A program made the translations under genes and the position numbers. Source: Pelagisphaera sp964404745 (GTDB taxonomy: Bacteria; Verrucomicrobiota; Verrucomicrobiia; Opitutales; Opitutaceae). Taken from it: DNA of 64,000 bases. This document shows, piece by piece, positions 8,061 to 17,534 of this stretch; position 1 is the first letter of the stretch; every line of letters starts with the position of its first letter. Below the pieces are notes generated by a model. It worked only from the letters and a program-made list of their open reading frames with translations. It searched no databases and was not told the DNA's origin. The DNA is taken from assembly GCA_964404745.1 (NCBI GenBank), contig CAYOLG010000012.1, forward strand, positions 54,451-118,450. The letters run 5' to 3'.

Positions 8061-8660
8061 ATGAATCGGTCCAATAAACTCGTGAAAAACGGCGCCGCGG
8101 TCCTTGGGATCAGTCTCCTCGCCTTCCAATGGGGATGCGCAGGACCAGCAGCTTCCAAGACAGTAAAAGGCGCCGGCACCGGCGCCGCAATCGGAGCCGT
8201 TGGCGGGCTAATCACCGGTCAAGATATGGGTGGTGTCGCGGCTGCCGCGGCAGCAGGCGGCGCGGTAGGGGCAGCGATTGGCGCCGTTCAGGAAAGCAAG
8301 GAACGCAAGCGACAAGACACACTTGCCCAGCAACGGGCCTACAACCAAGCTATTGCCATGCAAAAACGGGCGATCGAAAAAGAAAAGGCGGCCCTGCAGG
8401 AAGAGCTGGAAATCGCCGAGGGATTTCGGATTTCCGATGCTGAGCTAGAAGAGATGTCAGGAAGGGCAGAGACCGCGGAAGACCGACTGAAAGCCCTTCA
8501 AGCGCGCAGACAAGCGGCGATCGACCGGAAAAAAGCGTTGGATGAAATGGTTCAGCGTGAAAAAGATGCCCTCGCCGAGATCGACCGATTGGAAAAGGAG
8601 CTCGCCGCCTTGGAAGCCCAGAATGACGCCCTGGCCGAGCAAACGGAATCTGAGCTTTAG
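8061..8660 (+). CDS. Glycine-zipper envelope protein with coiled-coil tail
   Basis: A 199-residue exported protein. The N-terminus is a signal sequence ending near LAFQWGCAG; the Cys could be lipidated, though the residues before it fit the lipobox poorly. Residues about 35-80 are a Gly/Ala-rich zipper (GAGTGAAIGAVGGLITG repeated in style) of the kind seen in outer-membrane SmtA/YMGG-type proteins. The remainder is a charged coiled coil rich in Glu, Lys and Ala. It precedes a second envelope lipoprotein by about 50 bases, so co-transcription is likely. Specific function unknown. Confidence 0.8.
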   Translation: MNRSNKLVKNGAAVLGISLLAFQWGCAGPAASKTVKGAGTGAAIGAVGGLITGQDMGGVAAAAAAGGAVGAAIGAVQESKERKRQDTLAQQRAYNQAIAMQKRAIEKEKAALQEELEIAEGFRISDAELEEMSGRAETAEDRLKALQARRQAAIDRKKALDEMVQREKDALAEIDRLEKELAALEAQNDALAEQTESEL

Positions 8661-8709
8661 ACAAGTATCTGCCATTGTCTTAAAACCTGTGCTGTGACCT
8701 AATCTTGAA

Positions 8710-9480
8710 ATGACCTCCTCGAAAGCCAGATCATTTTTTGCCTTGGGGGCGACTATGCTTGTTCTATTGTCTGGCTGCAATACGACCTACGAAATGGAGG
8801 TCGACGCCATTTCCAATCCAGCAATAACGGACGCCGAGTCCTACATAATCATACCCCGAGACCCAGAGACTGACACCAACGATTTGCGCTACAAGGAAAC
8901 CGTAGATTACATCAAGACCGCCCTTTCTGGGAAAGGCTTGTACGAAGCTCTCAATGCCGAGGAAGCGGATATGGTAGTCGAAATCGACTACGGCATGGAG
9001 CCTCCGCGGCAAGAATACCGGGTCGTCGAAGAGCCCGTCTTCGCCACCATTCAACATCCAGACACAATTCAGCAAGTCGCCCAAACCGACCCTAAGACCG
9101 GCCGAACTATCGTTTACAATGTACGTGTTCCCGGGCAACGCTCCCGAGAGCTGATCGGCTACGAGGAGCGGCTAAAGTCTGTTGTCGTAAACGAAAAATA
9201 TCTCGAGCTGACCGCCAAGGAGAACACGCTGACAACATCAACGGATATCCCCCCACAAGAGATTTGGAGCGTTCAAGTTCGAAACTACGACGAAAACAAC
9301 GATCTCAGAGAGTACATTCCCATCATGGCCGCTTCCGTCGCCGACTACGTGGGCGAAGACACGGGATCGAACCACAATATTCGGCTGAAGGAAAAGGATG
9401 ACGTGGTTCAATTTATCAAAAAAGGCATCTTGCAAAAACCGGCTCCAAGACCCGCCGTAAACGCCACCAACGAGGGATAG
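8710..9480 (+). CDS. Lipoprotein, DUF4136-like
   Basis: A 256-residue protein with a clear lipoprotein signal (VLLSGC, lipidated Cys at about 22). The mature part has the pattern of DUF4136-type envelope lipoproteins: a YIIIPRDPET strand, a helix (TVDYIKTALSGKGLYEAL) and an EADMVVEIDYGM strand. A Pro/Val-rich central part and a C-terminal helix follow. Likely co-transcribed with the glycine-zipper gene before it. Role unknown; assignment to DUF4136 is by motif resemblance only. Confidence 0.75.
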   Translation: MTSSKARSFFALGATMLVLLSGCNTTYEMEVDAISNPAITDAESYIIIPRDPETDTNDLRYKETVDYIKTALSGKGLYEALNAEEADMVVEIDYGMEPPRQEYRVVEEPVFATIQHPDTIQQVAQTDPKTGRTIVYNVRVPGQRSRELIGYEERLKSVVVNEKYLELTAKENTLTTSTDIPPQEIWSVQVRNYDENNDLREYIPIMAASVADYVGEDTGSNHNIRLKEKDDVVQFIKKGILQKPAPRPAVNATNEG

Positions 9481-9515
9481 TCGCTTGTACGGGACCCGAA
9501 AAATCGGTTATCCGC

Positions 9516-10262
9516 CTAGTGTTTCGCCCTCAATTTTAGCTCGATAACCAAAGGCGGACGCAGCTTCCCGTTCCCGGGATCGACCTCTCTGTATTGATAT
9601 CTGGCCGCGCGAGAATCCACCGAAATTGATGATAAACAATGCGTTTCCGCATCGCCTCGGGACATGAGAGGATTGAATGCTCCGTTCGCATGAATAGAGT
9701 CGCGATGGTAATCTAGCAGTTTTTCCGGATCAATAAACGGTCCATCCGGGTGACAGAGCTCTAGGAAGCGATCCCTGCGGTAAGTTTGCACCGCTTCTGA
9801 TTGAAACGAAGACGTCGTTAAGAACGGCAACTCTAGCAAGCGCTCTTCGAAAGACAGTCCATTCCAGCAAAAAATCCTAGCCCCGTCCTCCGGCCCGATC
9901 AATCCGGCAAAAAACGGAGGGAAACGCTCCGGTTCCAGGCCCATCAAAGTGTCAAGGCTTCGGTCAAATCCAAATTGCCCGCATAGCGATATAGGGATCT
10001 CTCCTCGACTTCTCAACGGAACTTCCGTCTTACCATCACTTGTTGCTACTTCGTAACCATTCAAAATGAAGGCGCAAACTCCCAAATCGTTAACAGCCAT
10101 CCAGCTGCCTTGGCTTCTTTCGTCTATTGGAGCTATGAGGCCTCGGCCATCTCGTTCGAACAATTGAGGTCGTTTGGCCCTGGGGCGCGATCTCTGTTCG
10201 TCGCGGTTGAAGAAGAGCTGGTAGCAGCCGCCCTCGTCGCTCGTCCAACTGACCGTGCACAT
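9516..10262 (-). CDS. NRDE/TANGO2-family protein
   Basis: A 248-residue protein starting MCTVSW and carrying FNRDEQRSRP, the Asn-Arg-Asp-Glu signature of the NRDE (TANGO2-like) family, followed by the typical GSWMAVNDLGVCAFILNG segment. The eukaryotic relatives affect membrane trafficking or haem distribution; the bacterial function is not established. Its ATG overlaps the stop of the DinB-like gene upstream by one base (TGATG), so the two are a coupled pair. Confidence 0.88.
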   Translation of the reverse strand: MCTVSWTSDEGGCYQLFFNRDEQRSRPRAKRPQLFERDGRGLIAPIDERSQGSWMAVNDLGVCAFILNGYEVATSDGKTEVPLRSRGEIPISLCGQFGFDRSLDTLMGLEPERFPPFFAGLIGPEDGARIFCWNGLSFEERLLELPFLTTSSFQSEAVQTYRRDRFLELCHPDGPFIDPEKLLDYHRDSIHANGAFNPLMSRGDAETHCLSSISVDSRAARYQYREVDPGNGKLRPPLVIELKLRAKH

Positions 10263-10774
10263 CAGCTCTCCACCGTCTGCAGATATTTTAGCGTGGACGG
10301 GGCAATTCCGAACTGTTTATCCGGCATAATGCCCTGCAATCTGCTGGCTATGGCTATTAGGGCGTAGTGATGCACCGTATGCGAAGCTAAAAATTGCAAC
10401 TCTCGGGCGAGAGTGGACTCTGAGAGATCGGCCTTACCTCCAAACGTATTGGCGCTTGCTATAACCTCTACGGGAGCGTCGCCATCGATTGCCAGGCCAT
10501 GCAATGTCGCCAGCAATTCCCTAGCCTTTTGAATACATGCGTCGAGAGATCGTTCTACTAAAGTGTTTCTCTCTCTATCATCGTAATTTATGATACCCAA
10601 TTCGACCCCTGAAATGAAAGAAGCATAATGGTCGAGCACGTGCCTCATGTGCGGGCCCACGCCCGATCCGAAAGTACCCGGGTCCGATTTCATATAGGAA
10701 TCCGGCGAATGCCTCTCTAGCAAGTAGATTCCTTGCTGCAGGAAATCACAATTGTCGCGAATCAAGGAGATCAT
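10262..10774 (-). CDS. DinB-like four-helix protein
   Basis: About 170 residues from the ATG at 10774; a TTG at 10783 in the same frame is less likely. The pattern HMRHVLDHY near residue 43 and SHTVHHYALI near residue 130 gives the three His that bind a divalent metal in DinB/YfiT-type bundles. Such proteins often act in thiol-dependent chemistry or damage responses, but no substrate can be deduced. Stop overlaps the NRDE start, indicating a two-gene unit. Confidence 0.8.
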   Translation of the reverse strand: MISLIRDNCDFLQQGIYLLERHSPDSYMKSDPGTFGSGVGPHMRHVLDHYASFISGVELGIINYDDRERNTLVERSLDACIQKARELLATLHGLAIDGDAPVEVIASANTFGGKADLSESTLARELQFLASHTVHHYALIAIASRLQGIMPDKQFGIAPSTLKYLQTVES

Positions 10775-10886
10775 AATTTGCAACTATCCAACCTCATAAG
10801 TGTATTGGATGAATTTGCCACGGAAACCAAACAAATTTTCACCCGCCCATGAATGAGAAAGCGATCCTTTCAGCATGGGGGGAGAT

Positions 10887-10917
10887 TAAAAATATCGCTT
10901 GTCACCTCGGGCAAGCG
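10887..10917 (-). terminator. Probable Rho-independent terminator of the dcw cluster
   Basis: On the - strand, CGCTTG (10917-10912) pairs with CAAGCG (10901-10896) across a 10-base loop and is followed at once by ATATTTTTAA. It lies about 95 bases after the ftsZ stop and before the DinB-like gene, where the long cell-division operon should end. The rest of 10784-11009 shows nothing convincing. Confidence 0.6.
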
Positions 10918-11009
10918 GATTGGCCCCTTTGCTGCATGCATACAGCCAAGGAGCTGCACGCCAAAAGTTTTGAGCGAATAGCGGGGACTTAAGCAGCGTT
11001 TCCCGGCCA

Positions 11010-12215
11010 CTAAACCGGCACCTTGACGCCCCTTCTCAAATAGGTCGGTGTATCCAAATCCTGGCCTTCAAAAATATACCCCATCGTATCCTCGAACTCT
11101 CCCCGAGGCTCGCCCTCATTGAAAGCGAATTCGTCCTGCTGCACCTTGACTCGCTTTTCATGAACCGCCTTCGAAGATTCCGCGCTGGTCGCAACGCTTG
11201 TAGATTTCTGAGTTTCCAGGATTTTCGGAGGGAATAAAACGCGCTTCCGCCCCCGGACGATGGAAACATCGCTGATATCGCTTGTCCCAATGACGCAAAT
11301 TTCGACTTTGTCGCCCATTGACTCGTCAATAACTGCCCCCATGACCACATTGGCATCCTTCCCGAAGGCTTCGGCGACGTTTTCCATGATCAATTGCGTC
11401 TCGCCTATTCCCAAGTTCGCCCCGCCGATCAAGTTGACGAGAAGGTGGTCCGCTTTTTTTGAGAATTCGGGAGTGTGTAGCAATGGGCACAATTTCAGGT
11501 CCTCTATCGCATCGCTAGCCGCCTTTCCGCCAGAGCCCTCGCCCAGCCCAAATAGCGTTTTCCCTGCCCGGTTGGAAAAAACCTGACGTAGCTGGGAATA
11601 ATCCAAATTCATCAAGCCGGTCTTGCTCATCATCTTCCAAATCGACGAGATACCTCGCTCGATCCAGGCATCGGCTCGACTAAATGCATCCAGCAGTGAC
11701 GCATTGCCGTCACTAACTTGCACGAGCAAATCGTTGGGCAAAGGGATGACCGCATTGGAAACTTGCCTGAGCTTTTCCAGTCCTTGCTTGGCCACCTTGG
11801 CCCGACTTGCTCGCTCGATCGTGAATGGCAAGGTAACGAAAGCGATGACGGTCGCGCCTTGTTGAGCCGCGATATCAGCCAGCACGGGAGCGATGCCCGT
11901 ACCCGTTCCACCTCCTAATCCAGTGGCAATGAAAAGCAAATCAACCCCCTTTACCATGGCCTCAAGCTCAATTTTGTCCGTCAAGGCGGCCTCTTTCCCA
12001 ATTTCTGGATCTCCGCTAGCGCCCAAGCCTCGCGTAATGGATTCGCCGATACAGCGCTTGTCGATAACGGGTGAGTTGGACAAGGCTTGGTGGTCAGTAT
12101 TTATTACGGTAAGCTGAACTCCAGCTAGATTGCTCAACATTAGCCGGTCAACAATGTTGGAACCCGCTCCGCCGACCCCAATCACTTTCATCGATATCTG
12201 TCCCGATTCTTTCAC
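11010..12215 (-). CDS. ftsZ: Cell division GTPase FtsZ
   Basis: Tubulin-like GTPase that forms the cytokinetic ring, 401 residues from a GTG at 12215 with a good upstream site (AGAAGG); an ATG eight codons later would also give a complete core. GTP-binding elements are clear: GVGGAGSN near 13-20, NTDHQAL, and the tubulin signature GGGTGTG at 101-107. The T7 loop reads NLDYSQL (203-209): the first catalytic Asp is kept but the second, D212 in E. coli numbering, is Gln. A variable linker leads to a C-terminal peptide (DTPTYLRR) that normally binds FtsA and other partners. Last gene of the dcw cluster, 16 bases after ftsA. Confidence 0.97.
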   Translation of the reverse strand: MKESGQISMKVIGVGGAGSNIVDRLMLSNLAGVQLTVINTDHQALSNSPVIDKRCIGESITRGLGASGDPEIGKEAALTDKIELEAMVKGVDLLFIATGLGGGTGTGIAPVLADIAAQQGATVIAFVTLPFTIERASRAKVAKQGLEKLRQVSNAVIPLPNDLLVQVSDGNASLLDAFSRADAWIERGISSIWKMMSKTGLMNLDYSQLRQVFSNRAGKTLFGLGEGSGGKAASDAIEDLKLCPLLHTPEFSKKADHLLVNLIGGANLGIGETQLIMENVAEAFGKDANVVMGAVIDESMGDKVEICVIGTSDISDVSIVRGRKRVLFPPKILETQKSTSVATSAESSKAVHEKRVKVQQDEFAFNEGEPRGEFEDTMGYIFEGQDLDTPTYLRRGVKVPV

Positions 12216-12231
12216 AACAAGCCCTTCTTCT

Positions 12232-13443
12232 TCAACCGATGGACAAGGCCCGCTTCAGCTTCCCGAATAGTCCAGATCGCCTTCCTTCTATTTCGTCTCC
12301 AGTCGACTGATACTGCAACCCGTATTTTAAAAGACCGATTACTACGCTGTATTGAGCATCTCTCAGCTCGCCCGTAGCCAATGCGCTATTGTCCCCAACT
12401 CGAGCGGGAGCTCCAAACACCGCTTCCGAGCAAGCCTCGATATTTCTCAAATTAGACGTTCCTCCACTGAGAATTACGCCACCTGAAAGCCGCTCAGAGC
12501 GGCCGTGAGTCCCTAGCTTTTTTTGGACCACTTGGAATATTTCGGTCGTTCTGAGCTCGATGATCTTTTCGATACTCCAAAGGGGAACGGGGCGATCTCC
12601 AATCTCGAAATCGTTATTCAGCCAAACCTTTTCCCCTTTGTTTTTGTGCTCAACCGTTGCGGAACCATACCTGCGTTTGATGCTCTCAGCCTGCTTCAAT
12701 CGCATACGCAAGCCGATACTGAGGTCGTTGGAAATATGGTCTCCACCAAGCGGCAGGCATCCCGCCATTATGCAACGCCCACCTTGGAATACCGCATAGT
12801 CGGTAGAGCCGCGTCCGATATCCATTACCAGGCATCCCATGCGTTTCTCTTCTTCCGTCGCAACAATGGAAGCCGAAGCCAAGGCTCCCAAGACGACGTC
12901 GTCCACGTGGAGATTAAAACCATTTATGATGTGAATGGCATCGCCGATCTTCCGAGCGTTGCCATGCACGGTCCAATAGTTGGCCTCAAGTCGATCGCCT
13001 TCCATATTCAAGGGAGCCTCAACCAGACGGCTGTCTAATCGATAAGGCCTTCTCAAATGGTGAATCACCACCCGGCCTTCAGGAATTTCACGAGCCTTGG
13101 CCAATCCAGAAACTTGTTCGATCTCCTCTTTGGAAACCCGATGGCTCCCTGAAGTAACGTTGACAGATGCTTCGCTGGAAAAACCCTCTATGTCACTACC
13201 GCTCACAGCCAGATAGACCCCATCAATCTTAACTCCTGCTTGCTCTTCCGCCGAGAGTATGGCCGCGTGCGTACAATCGCTGGCTTCATGGAAATCCACA
13301 ATGTCTCCTTTTAACACGCCCTTTGAAGATGATTGCCCCAGACCAATTATGTTCAGACTTCGGCCTTCAGCGATTTCGCCAAGCAATACAGACACTTTGC
13401 TCGTGCCAATTTCAACCCCAGCAATAATCTTCGATCTATACAC
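12232..13443 (-). CDS. ftsA: Cell division protein FtsA
   Basis: Actin-like ATPase of 403 residues that anchors FtsZ filaments to the membrane and recruits later division proteins. The first phosphate loop (AGVEIGTSKVSVLLGE), the second (MDIGRGSTDYAVF) and the adenosine motif (ILSGGTSNL) are intact, and a 1C-type insertion follows the first subdomain. The C-terminus (GLFGKLKRALSIG) is the expected amphipathic membrane-targeting helix. It sits between ftsQ and ftsZ in the usual order with short spacers. Confidence 0.96.
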   Translation of the reverse strand: MYRSKIIAGVEIGTSKVSVLLGEIAEGRSLNIIGLGQSSSKGVLKGDIVDFHEASDCTHAAILSAEEQAGVKIDGVYLAVSGSDIEGFSSEASVNVTSGSHRVSKEEIEQVSGLAKAREIPEGRVVIHHLRRPYRLDSRLVEAPLNMEGDRLEANYWTVHGNARKIGDAIHIINGFNLHVDDVVLGALASASIVATEEEKRMGCLVMDIGRGSTDYAVFQGGRCIMAGCLPLGGDHISNDLSIGLRMRLKQAESIKRRYGSATVEHKNKGEKVWLNNDFEIGDRPVPLWSIEKIIELRTTEIFQVVQKKLGTHGRSERLSGGVILSGGTSNLRNIEACSEAVFGAPARVGDNSALATGELRDAQYSVVIGLLKYGLQYQSTGDEIEGRRSGLFGKLKRALSIG

Positions 13444-13463
13444 TGCTTAAACTAGATTGAGGT

Positions 13464-14369
13464 TCAATTGCGAGCGACAAGGGGCTGTTCAACAGGCACC
13501 TGGCTATTCATCGTTAAATCCACTTTGGCCACTCCGCTGTAGCCATGGCTCTTGTGGTAGTCGACTATGTAATCCAATCTGGAAAGCTGGCGCCTGAAAT
13601 CCGAATTTCCCTTCTCGAAAACCGTTTCCCTAACATATCCGCTCTTCACGATCATCCTGGGGAATTCAGCCAGGGAAACGATTCGCCAGGTTTGATATAG
13701 GTGCGGCGCGATTTCCCTCGCCTGAGAAAGCAGATCGGCAACCGGCTCCATACCAGTTAGCGGCTCAAAGCCCCCCTCAATTCTCTTCAGTCGAACTCCA
13801 TCTAGATTGGGCAATGCCTCAACCTGCTTTGATCCGTACCCAATTCCTTCATACACTATTCCTTCTCGGTCCACTAACAGAGTTAGCCGCCCCCGTCTAG
13901 CATCTTCGGCCAGAATCTTAGCCACTGGCTCCCGCTCTTCAATGGCGATGAAAAGCGTATCTGGAAGCTGGCGGGCTATCTGGGCTGAGCGCGTTTGCGG
14001 ATGGCTTTCCAATCTCGTCTTTAGCTGATCAAGGTCCAGGTGCATCAAACCTAAGTCATCTTCTTTTAGATCAAGGTGTTCGAGAATCCAGTCTCTCGGC
14101 AACGCATCGCTCTCAATGATAATGGATTTCACTGGCAAAGCCCTACCCGCTTTTGACAACGTGACCGATAGATCCTCGTTCATAACGAACAGTTTTAAGG
14201 CGGCAGCTACTACCAGAAAGACCCCAACAAAGATGGCGGCAGCTCGGCAACGGGCCAACAAAATGCGCTTTAAGGCAGTTTCGCTGATGCTTTTCGCCTT
14301 TACGTCCTGGTATATATCCTTCCAGGAATTCGCTTTTCGAGACGCTATCGCCGCCTTTTTACTAGCCAT
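13464..14369 (-). CDS. ftsQ: Cell division protein FtsQ/DivIB
   Basis: Bitopic division protein of about 301 residues. A basic cytoplasmic N-terminus of about 50 residues is followed by one membrane helix (AAIFVGVFLVVAAALKLFV), a POTRA domain (KSIIIESDALPRDWIL onward, with LESHPQTRSAQIARQLPDTL typical of FtsQ) and the beta domain. It links cytoplasmic ring and periplasmic synthases through FtsL. Position between ddl and ftsA supports the call despite low sequence conservation of the family. Confidence 0.88.
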   Translation of the reverse strand: MASKKAAIASRKANSWKDIYQDVKAKSISETALKRILLARCRAAAIFVGVFLVVAAALKLFVMNEDLSVTLSKAGRALPVKSIIIESDALPRDWILEHLDLKEDDLGLMHLDLDQLKTRLESHPQTRSAQIARQLPDTLFIAIEEREPVAKILAEDARRGRLTLLVDREGIVYEGIGYGSKQVEALPNLDGVRLKRIEGGFEPLTGMEPVADLLSQAREIAPHLYQTWRIVSLAEFPRMIVKSGYVRETVFEKGNSDFRRQLSRLDYIVDYHKSHGYSGVAKVDLTMNSQVPVEQPLVARN

Positions 14370-14370
14370 A

Positions 14371-15306
14371 TCAACAGATTGAATACTTAGTTCGAAATCT
14401 CAAGATCGCAGGCTCAATGATGCATTTTAACATTGCTTTGAAATTCAAGCCCTGGCATCCGGCCGACATTGGCATAAGACTCGTTTCCTTCATTCCGGGG
14501 ATTGTATTCAATTCTAAGACAAATGGCTGGTCGCTACCGTCGATCATCAGGTCGATTCTGGCGTAATCCCGGCAACCGCAGGCGCGATAGGAATTACAGG
14601 CGATTGCACGAACACGCTCTCCCAGGCTTTCCGTTATAGGAGCCGGGGCGACGAAATCGGTTTTCCCTTTGGTATACTTGCTTTCGAAGTCGTATCGGCC
14701 CGATTTTGGGCGAATCTCCACGATTCCAAGCGCCTCGCCATTAATCACCCCGATAGATACCTCTCGGCCGACCACCCGTTTCTCCAACATCCATGAATCG
14801 AAGACCAGGTTTTTCAATAGTCGCTCCAACTCTTCAGGGGTATCAGCAAAATCCAGTCCTATGCTGCTCCCCTCTTTCAAGGGTTTAAGTACTACAGGGC
14901 CTCCCAGAATATCGAAGGTTTCGACCGCGTCAGGCGGAGTCTTTCGATCAAAAACGATTTCCGGCAATACAGGCGCGCCCGCTTGCCGGAGCGCCTTTTT
15001 CGCCTGGCTCTTGTCGAAGGTCAGACGGCTACTTTCACTGTTGCAGCCGGCATATTCGACACCAGCCGCCTCAAGAAGAGCCTGAAACCCGCCATCCTCC
15101 CCAAAGGTTCCGTGCAAGGTAGAAAAGACAACGTGGCGCTTGGGATCCAACTCGATTGGCAGCTTGGCCTCCTGCAATTCTATCTTTTCGACTTGGCAAG
15201 ATTCCGACAAGCAGGAATAGACCGCTTGGCCAGAACCCAGCGACACCTCCCGCTCATTGGAAACGCCCCCGCATACCACTGCTATGATCGGTTCGCTATT
15301 CGTCAT
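14371..15306 (-). CDS. ddl: D-alanine--D-alanine ligase
   Basis: ATP-grasp enzyme, 311 residues, joining two D-Ala for the peptidoglycan stem. Recognisable elements are GGVSNEREVSLGSG at the N-terminus, the ATP-grasp core VVLKPLKEGSSIG, the segment CRDYARIDLMI and the Mg-binding end VLELNTIPGMKETSLMP. The ATG at 15306 overlaps the murC-murB stop (ATGA). As in many bacteria ddl lies between murB and ftsQ. Confidence 0.96.
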   Translation of the reverse strand: MTNSEPIIAVVCGGVSNEREVSLGSGQAVYSCLSESCQVEKIELQEAKLPIELDPKRHVVFSTLHGTFGEDGGFQALLEAAGVEYAGCNSESSRLTFDKSQAKKALRQAGAPVLPEIVFDRKTPPDAVETFDILGGPVVLKPLKEGSSIGLDFADTPEELERLLKNLVFDSWMLEKRVVGREVSIGVINGEALGIVEIRPKSGRYDFESKYTKGKTDFVAPAPITESLGERVRAIACNSYRACGCRDYARIDLMIDGSDQPFVLELNTIPGMKETSLMPMSAGCQGLNFKAMLKCIIEPAILRFRTKYSIC

Positions 15307-17534
15307 AAGAAATTATCCCAACTATTGCCGTACAACAATGCTTCGGGTTGCAACTCGACCCGTCGCTTTTCTTTCGCCTCGCGACGGACTAGTTTAACCA
15401 GCTCGATCACATCGTCGCTGGAAGCTCCACCTCGGTTGATAAAAAAATTTCCGTGGATCCGACTGATTTCCGCTCCGCCTATGACGGTCCCCTTCAATCC
15501 AAGATCCTCTATGAGACGACCAGCGGAATCGCCCTCTGGATTTTTAAAGATGCAGCCAGCGCTGGGCTCGCGAGGCTGGCTTTCTTTTCGTTTTGACTGA
15601 TAAACATCAATGGCCCGTCGCAAATCCATTTCGCTTCGGCCCGTTGCTTTCGAATCCATTACTACATCTATGGCAATCGCATTTTCAAGCTCCCGGCAAT
15701 GCCGATAGCCGACTGTGAGCTCTTCGGCGTTCGCCTCGACTATCGAACCGTCTAGCTTGGCAAAGCGAACGCTACTCACCAAATCAAAAATCCAGCCACC
15801 CATGGCTCCCGCATTCATGCGAAGCGACCCTCCCACGCTTCCCGGAATTCCCTCCAAGAACTCGAATCCTTCTAAGCCGTGGCGACAGGCCAAACTGCAA
15901 AGCTCTTTGATTCGAAGGCCAGCCCCGACGCGAACCGATTTCTCGTCTATACGCTCAAACCGTTTCCAATTTGGTCCGGCCAATCGAATGACTAAGCCCT
16001 TAACTCCCTCGTCCGGAATTATCACATTCGATCCCCTCCCCAAAGGAAAGGCTGGAATACACCGCTTCGAGCAATACTTTAACCCGGCGACGAGTTCCTT
16101 TTCGGAAGTCGGCTCGAAATACATTTCCGCCGGACCGCCCACACGAAGAGTCGTTTTAGCGAGCAGTGGTTCATTTCGCTTTACGACCGTGTCAGGGGAG
16201 GCCACTGCCGCCAGGGCCTGGAAAAAACCACCCCACGCCTCGTCTTGAGCTCTGAGAGTTTCAACGAAATTCTTCCCTTGAACGTTAGTTTCTCCCGCTC
16301 CAAGAAAGACGATATTTATCGGCTCTCCGCTCTGGGTCGCCAGCGAAAGGTCCTCGAGAAGGCCCTCTTTATAATCCTCATACTGGCAATGCGCCGCCCT
16401 TTTCAACAAGCTTTCGTACAAATCCCTTCCCATACCGCCTTCGATTGGAGACTCCGAAGCGCTGTATACGTCCATTAAATACACCTTGTCGAATTCAGAT
16501 AGCTCATCGGCTAGCTCTGATTTCAGCGTTAGCGTTCTCGAATAACGATGAGGCTGGAAGACGACAAGCGATTTACCCTTATACGCTTCCTTAAGCCCCT
16601 CGCGAAAAGCCCGAATCTCCATCGGGTGGTGAGCATAGTCTTCCAACACCCGCACATTCGGTGATACATAAAGAAGAGATTGCCGCCTTTCGATAGGGGT
16701 AAAGTCTATCGTTTTGGCCTTCGGTAACGAGAAATTCGCAGCGACTAAAGCAGCCAAAGCAGCCCGCTGATTTTGCCGACTGTAGGCCCCTATCTGATTC
16801 GATTCGATCTCTGGCAACACTTGATCGTCGATCCACACGATTTTTTTCGGATCGATTTTGGCATCTACCAATTCTCTTAGGGCCCCGGGCAAAACCACTT
16901 TGGTTTTCGTTCTTTCAGCCAGACGAGTAAAGGCAGCTAAATAATCTTCGTATCGACGATAGAACGCGTGGTGATCATGGTCCGCGTTCAAGATGATGGA
17001 TACCTCTGGGCTAAACGCCTCTATGGTTCCATCGCTCTCGTCAATCTCGATCACGGCCCACTCTGAATCCTTCCAGCGGCCAGGCTCCTTGCCATTAGAA
17101 AAAAGGCCGCCAATCGCATAGCGCGGGAAAATCCCCATTTCCTCCAGCAGATCAACTAGAATTCCGCAGGTAGAAGTCTTTCCATGCGACCCGGCAACAG
17201 CTATGACCCGCTTGTCCTTGACGACTTTGGCCAGCTGCTCGCCTCGAGCCAATATCTGACAGCCCAGCTTATTAGCCTCGAGAACCGAAGGATGCCGATC
17301 GCCAATTGCCGAGGAGCGAACGACCGATGCAATAGGCTCGGAGCAGGGCAAGGAACCAAGAGCTCCCAATCGAATACCATGAACATCGAGAAAACGCTGA
17401 GCTTCCGGAGCGAGCCGGTCGTCTTCCCCACTGACTTCATAGCCGGCCTCCTTCAAAATGATAGCCAGCGGAAGCATCCCCGCTCCACCAATCCCGATTA
17501 GGTGTATTCTAGAATGCGGCGCCTCTCCTGTCAT
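15303..17534 (-). CDS. murC-murB: MurC-MurB fusion: UDP-MurNAc--L-Ala ligase / UDP-MurNAc dehydrogenase
   Basis: A single protein of about 743 residues joining two wall-precursor enzymes. ATG at 17534 is chosen because it overlaps the murG stop (ATGA); a frame extension to 17582 lies inside murG. Residues 1 to about 445 are MurC: GIGGAGM, the ATP loop AGSHGKTST, DESDGT and DYAHHP. From about 460 follows MurB: RVGGPAEMYF, GRGSNVIIPDEG and GSVGGSLRMNAGA for FAD, and AGCIFKNP, where the Ser usual as proton donor is Cys. MurB makes UDP-MurNAc and MurC uses it, so the fusion couples consecutive steps. Confidence 0.95.
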   Translation of the reverse strand: MTGEAPHSRIHLIGIGGAGMLPLAIILKEAGYEVSGEDDRLAPEAQRFLDVHGIRLGALGSLPCSEPIASVVRSSAIGDRHPSVLEANKLGCQILARGEQLAKVVKDKRVIAVAGSHGKTSTCGILVDLLEEMGIFPRYAIGGLFSNGKEPGRWKDSEWAVIEIDESDGTIEAFSPEVSIILNADHDHHAFYRRYEDYLAAFTRLAERTKTKVVLPGALRELVDAKIDPKKIVWIDDQVLPEIESNQIGAYSRQNQRAALAALVAANFSLPKAKTIDFTPIERRQSLLYVSPNVRVLEDYAHHPMEIRAFREGLKEAYKGKSLVVFQPHRYSRTLTLKSELADELSEFDKVYLMDVYSASESPIEGGMGRDLYESLLKRAAHCQYEDYKEGLLEDLSLATQSGEPINIVFLGAGETNVQGKNFVETLRAQDEAWGGFFQALAAVASPDTVVKRNEPLLAKTTLRVGGPAEMYFEPTSEKELVAGLKYCSKRCIPAFPLGRGSNVIIPDEGVKGLVIRLAGPNWKRFERIDEKSVRVGAGLRIKELCSLACRHGLEGFEFLEGIPGSVGGSLRMNAGAMGGWIFDLVSSVRFAKLDGSIVEANAEELTVGYRHCRELENAIAIDVVMDSKATGRSEMDLRRAIDVYQSKRKESQPREPSAGCIFKNPEGDSAGRLIEDLGLKGTVIGGAEISRIHGNFFINRGGASSDDVIELVKLVRREAKEKRRVELQPEALLYGNSWDNFL

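Noticed and set aside
10849..10992. A 47-codon + strand frame between the DinB-like gene and ftsZ
   Set aside because: No ribosome site, no recognisable features, and it runs across the probable dcw terminator hairpin.
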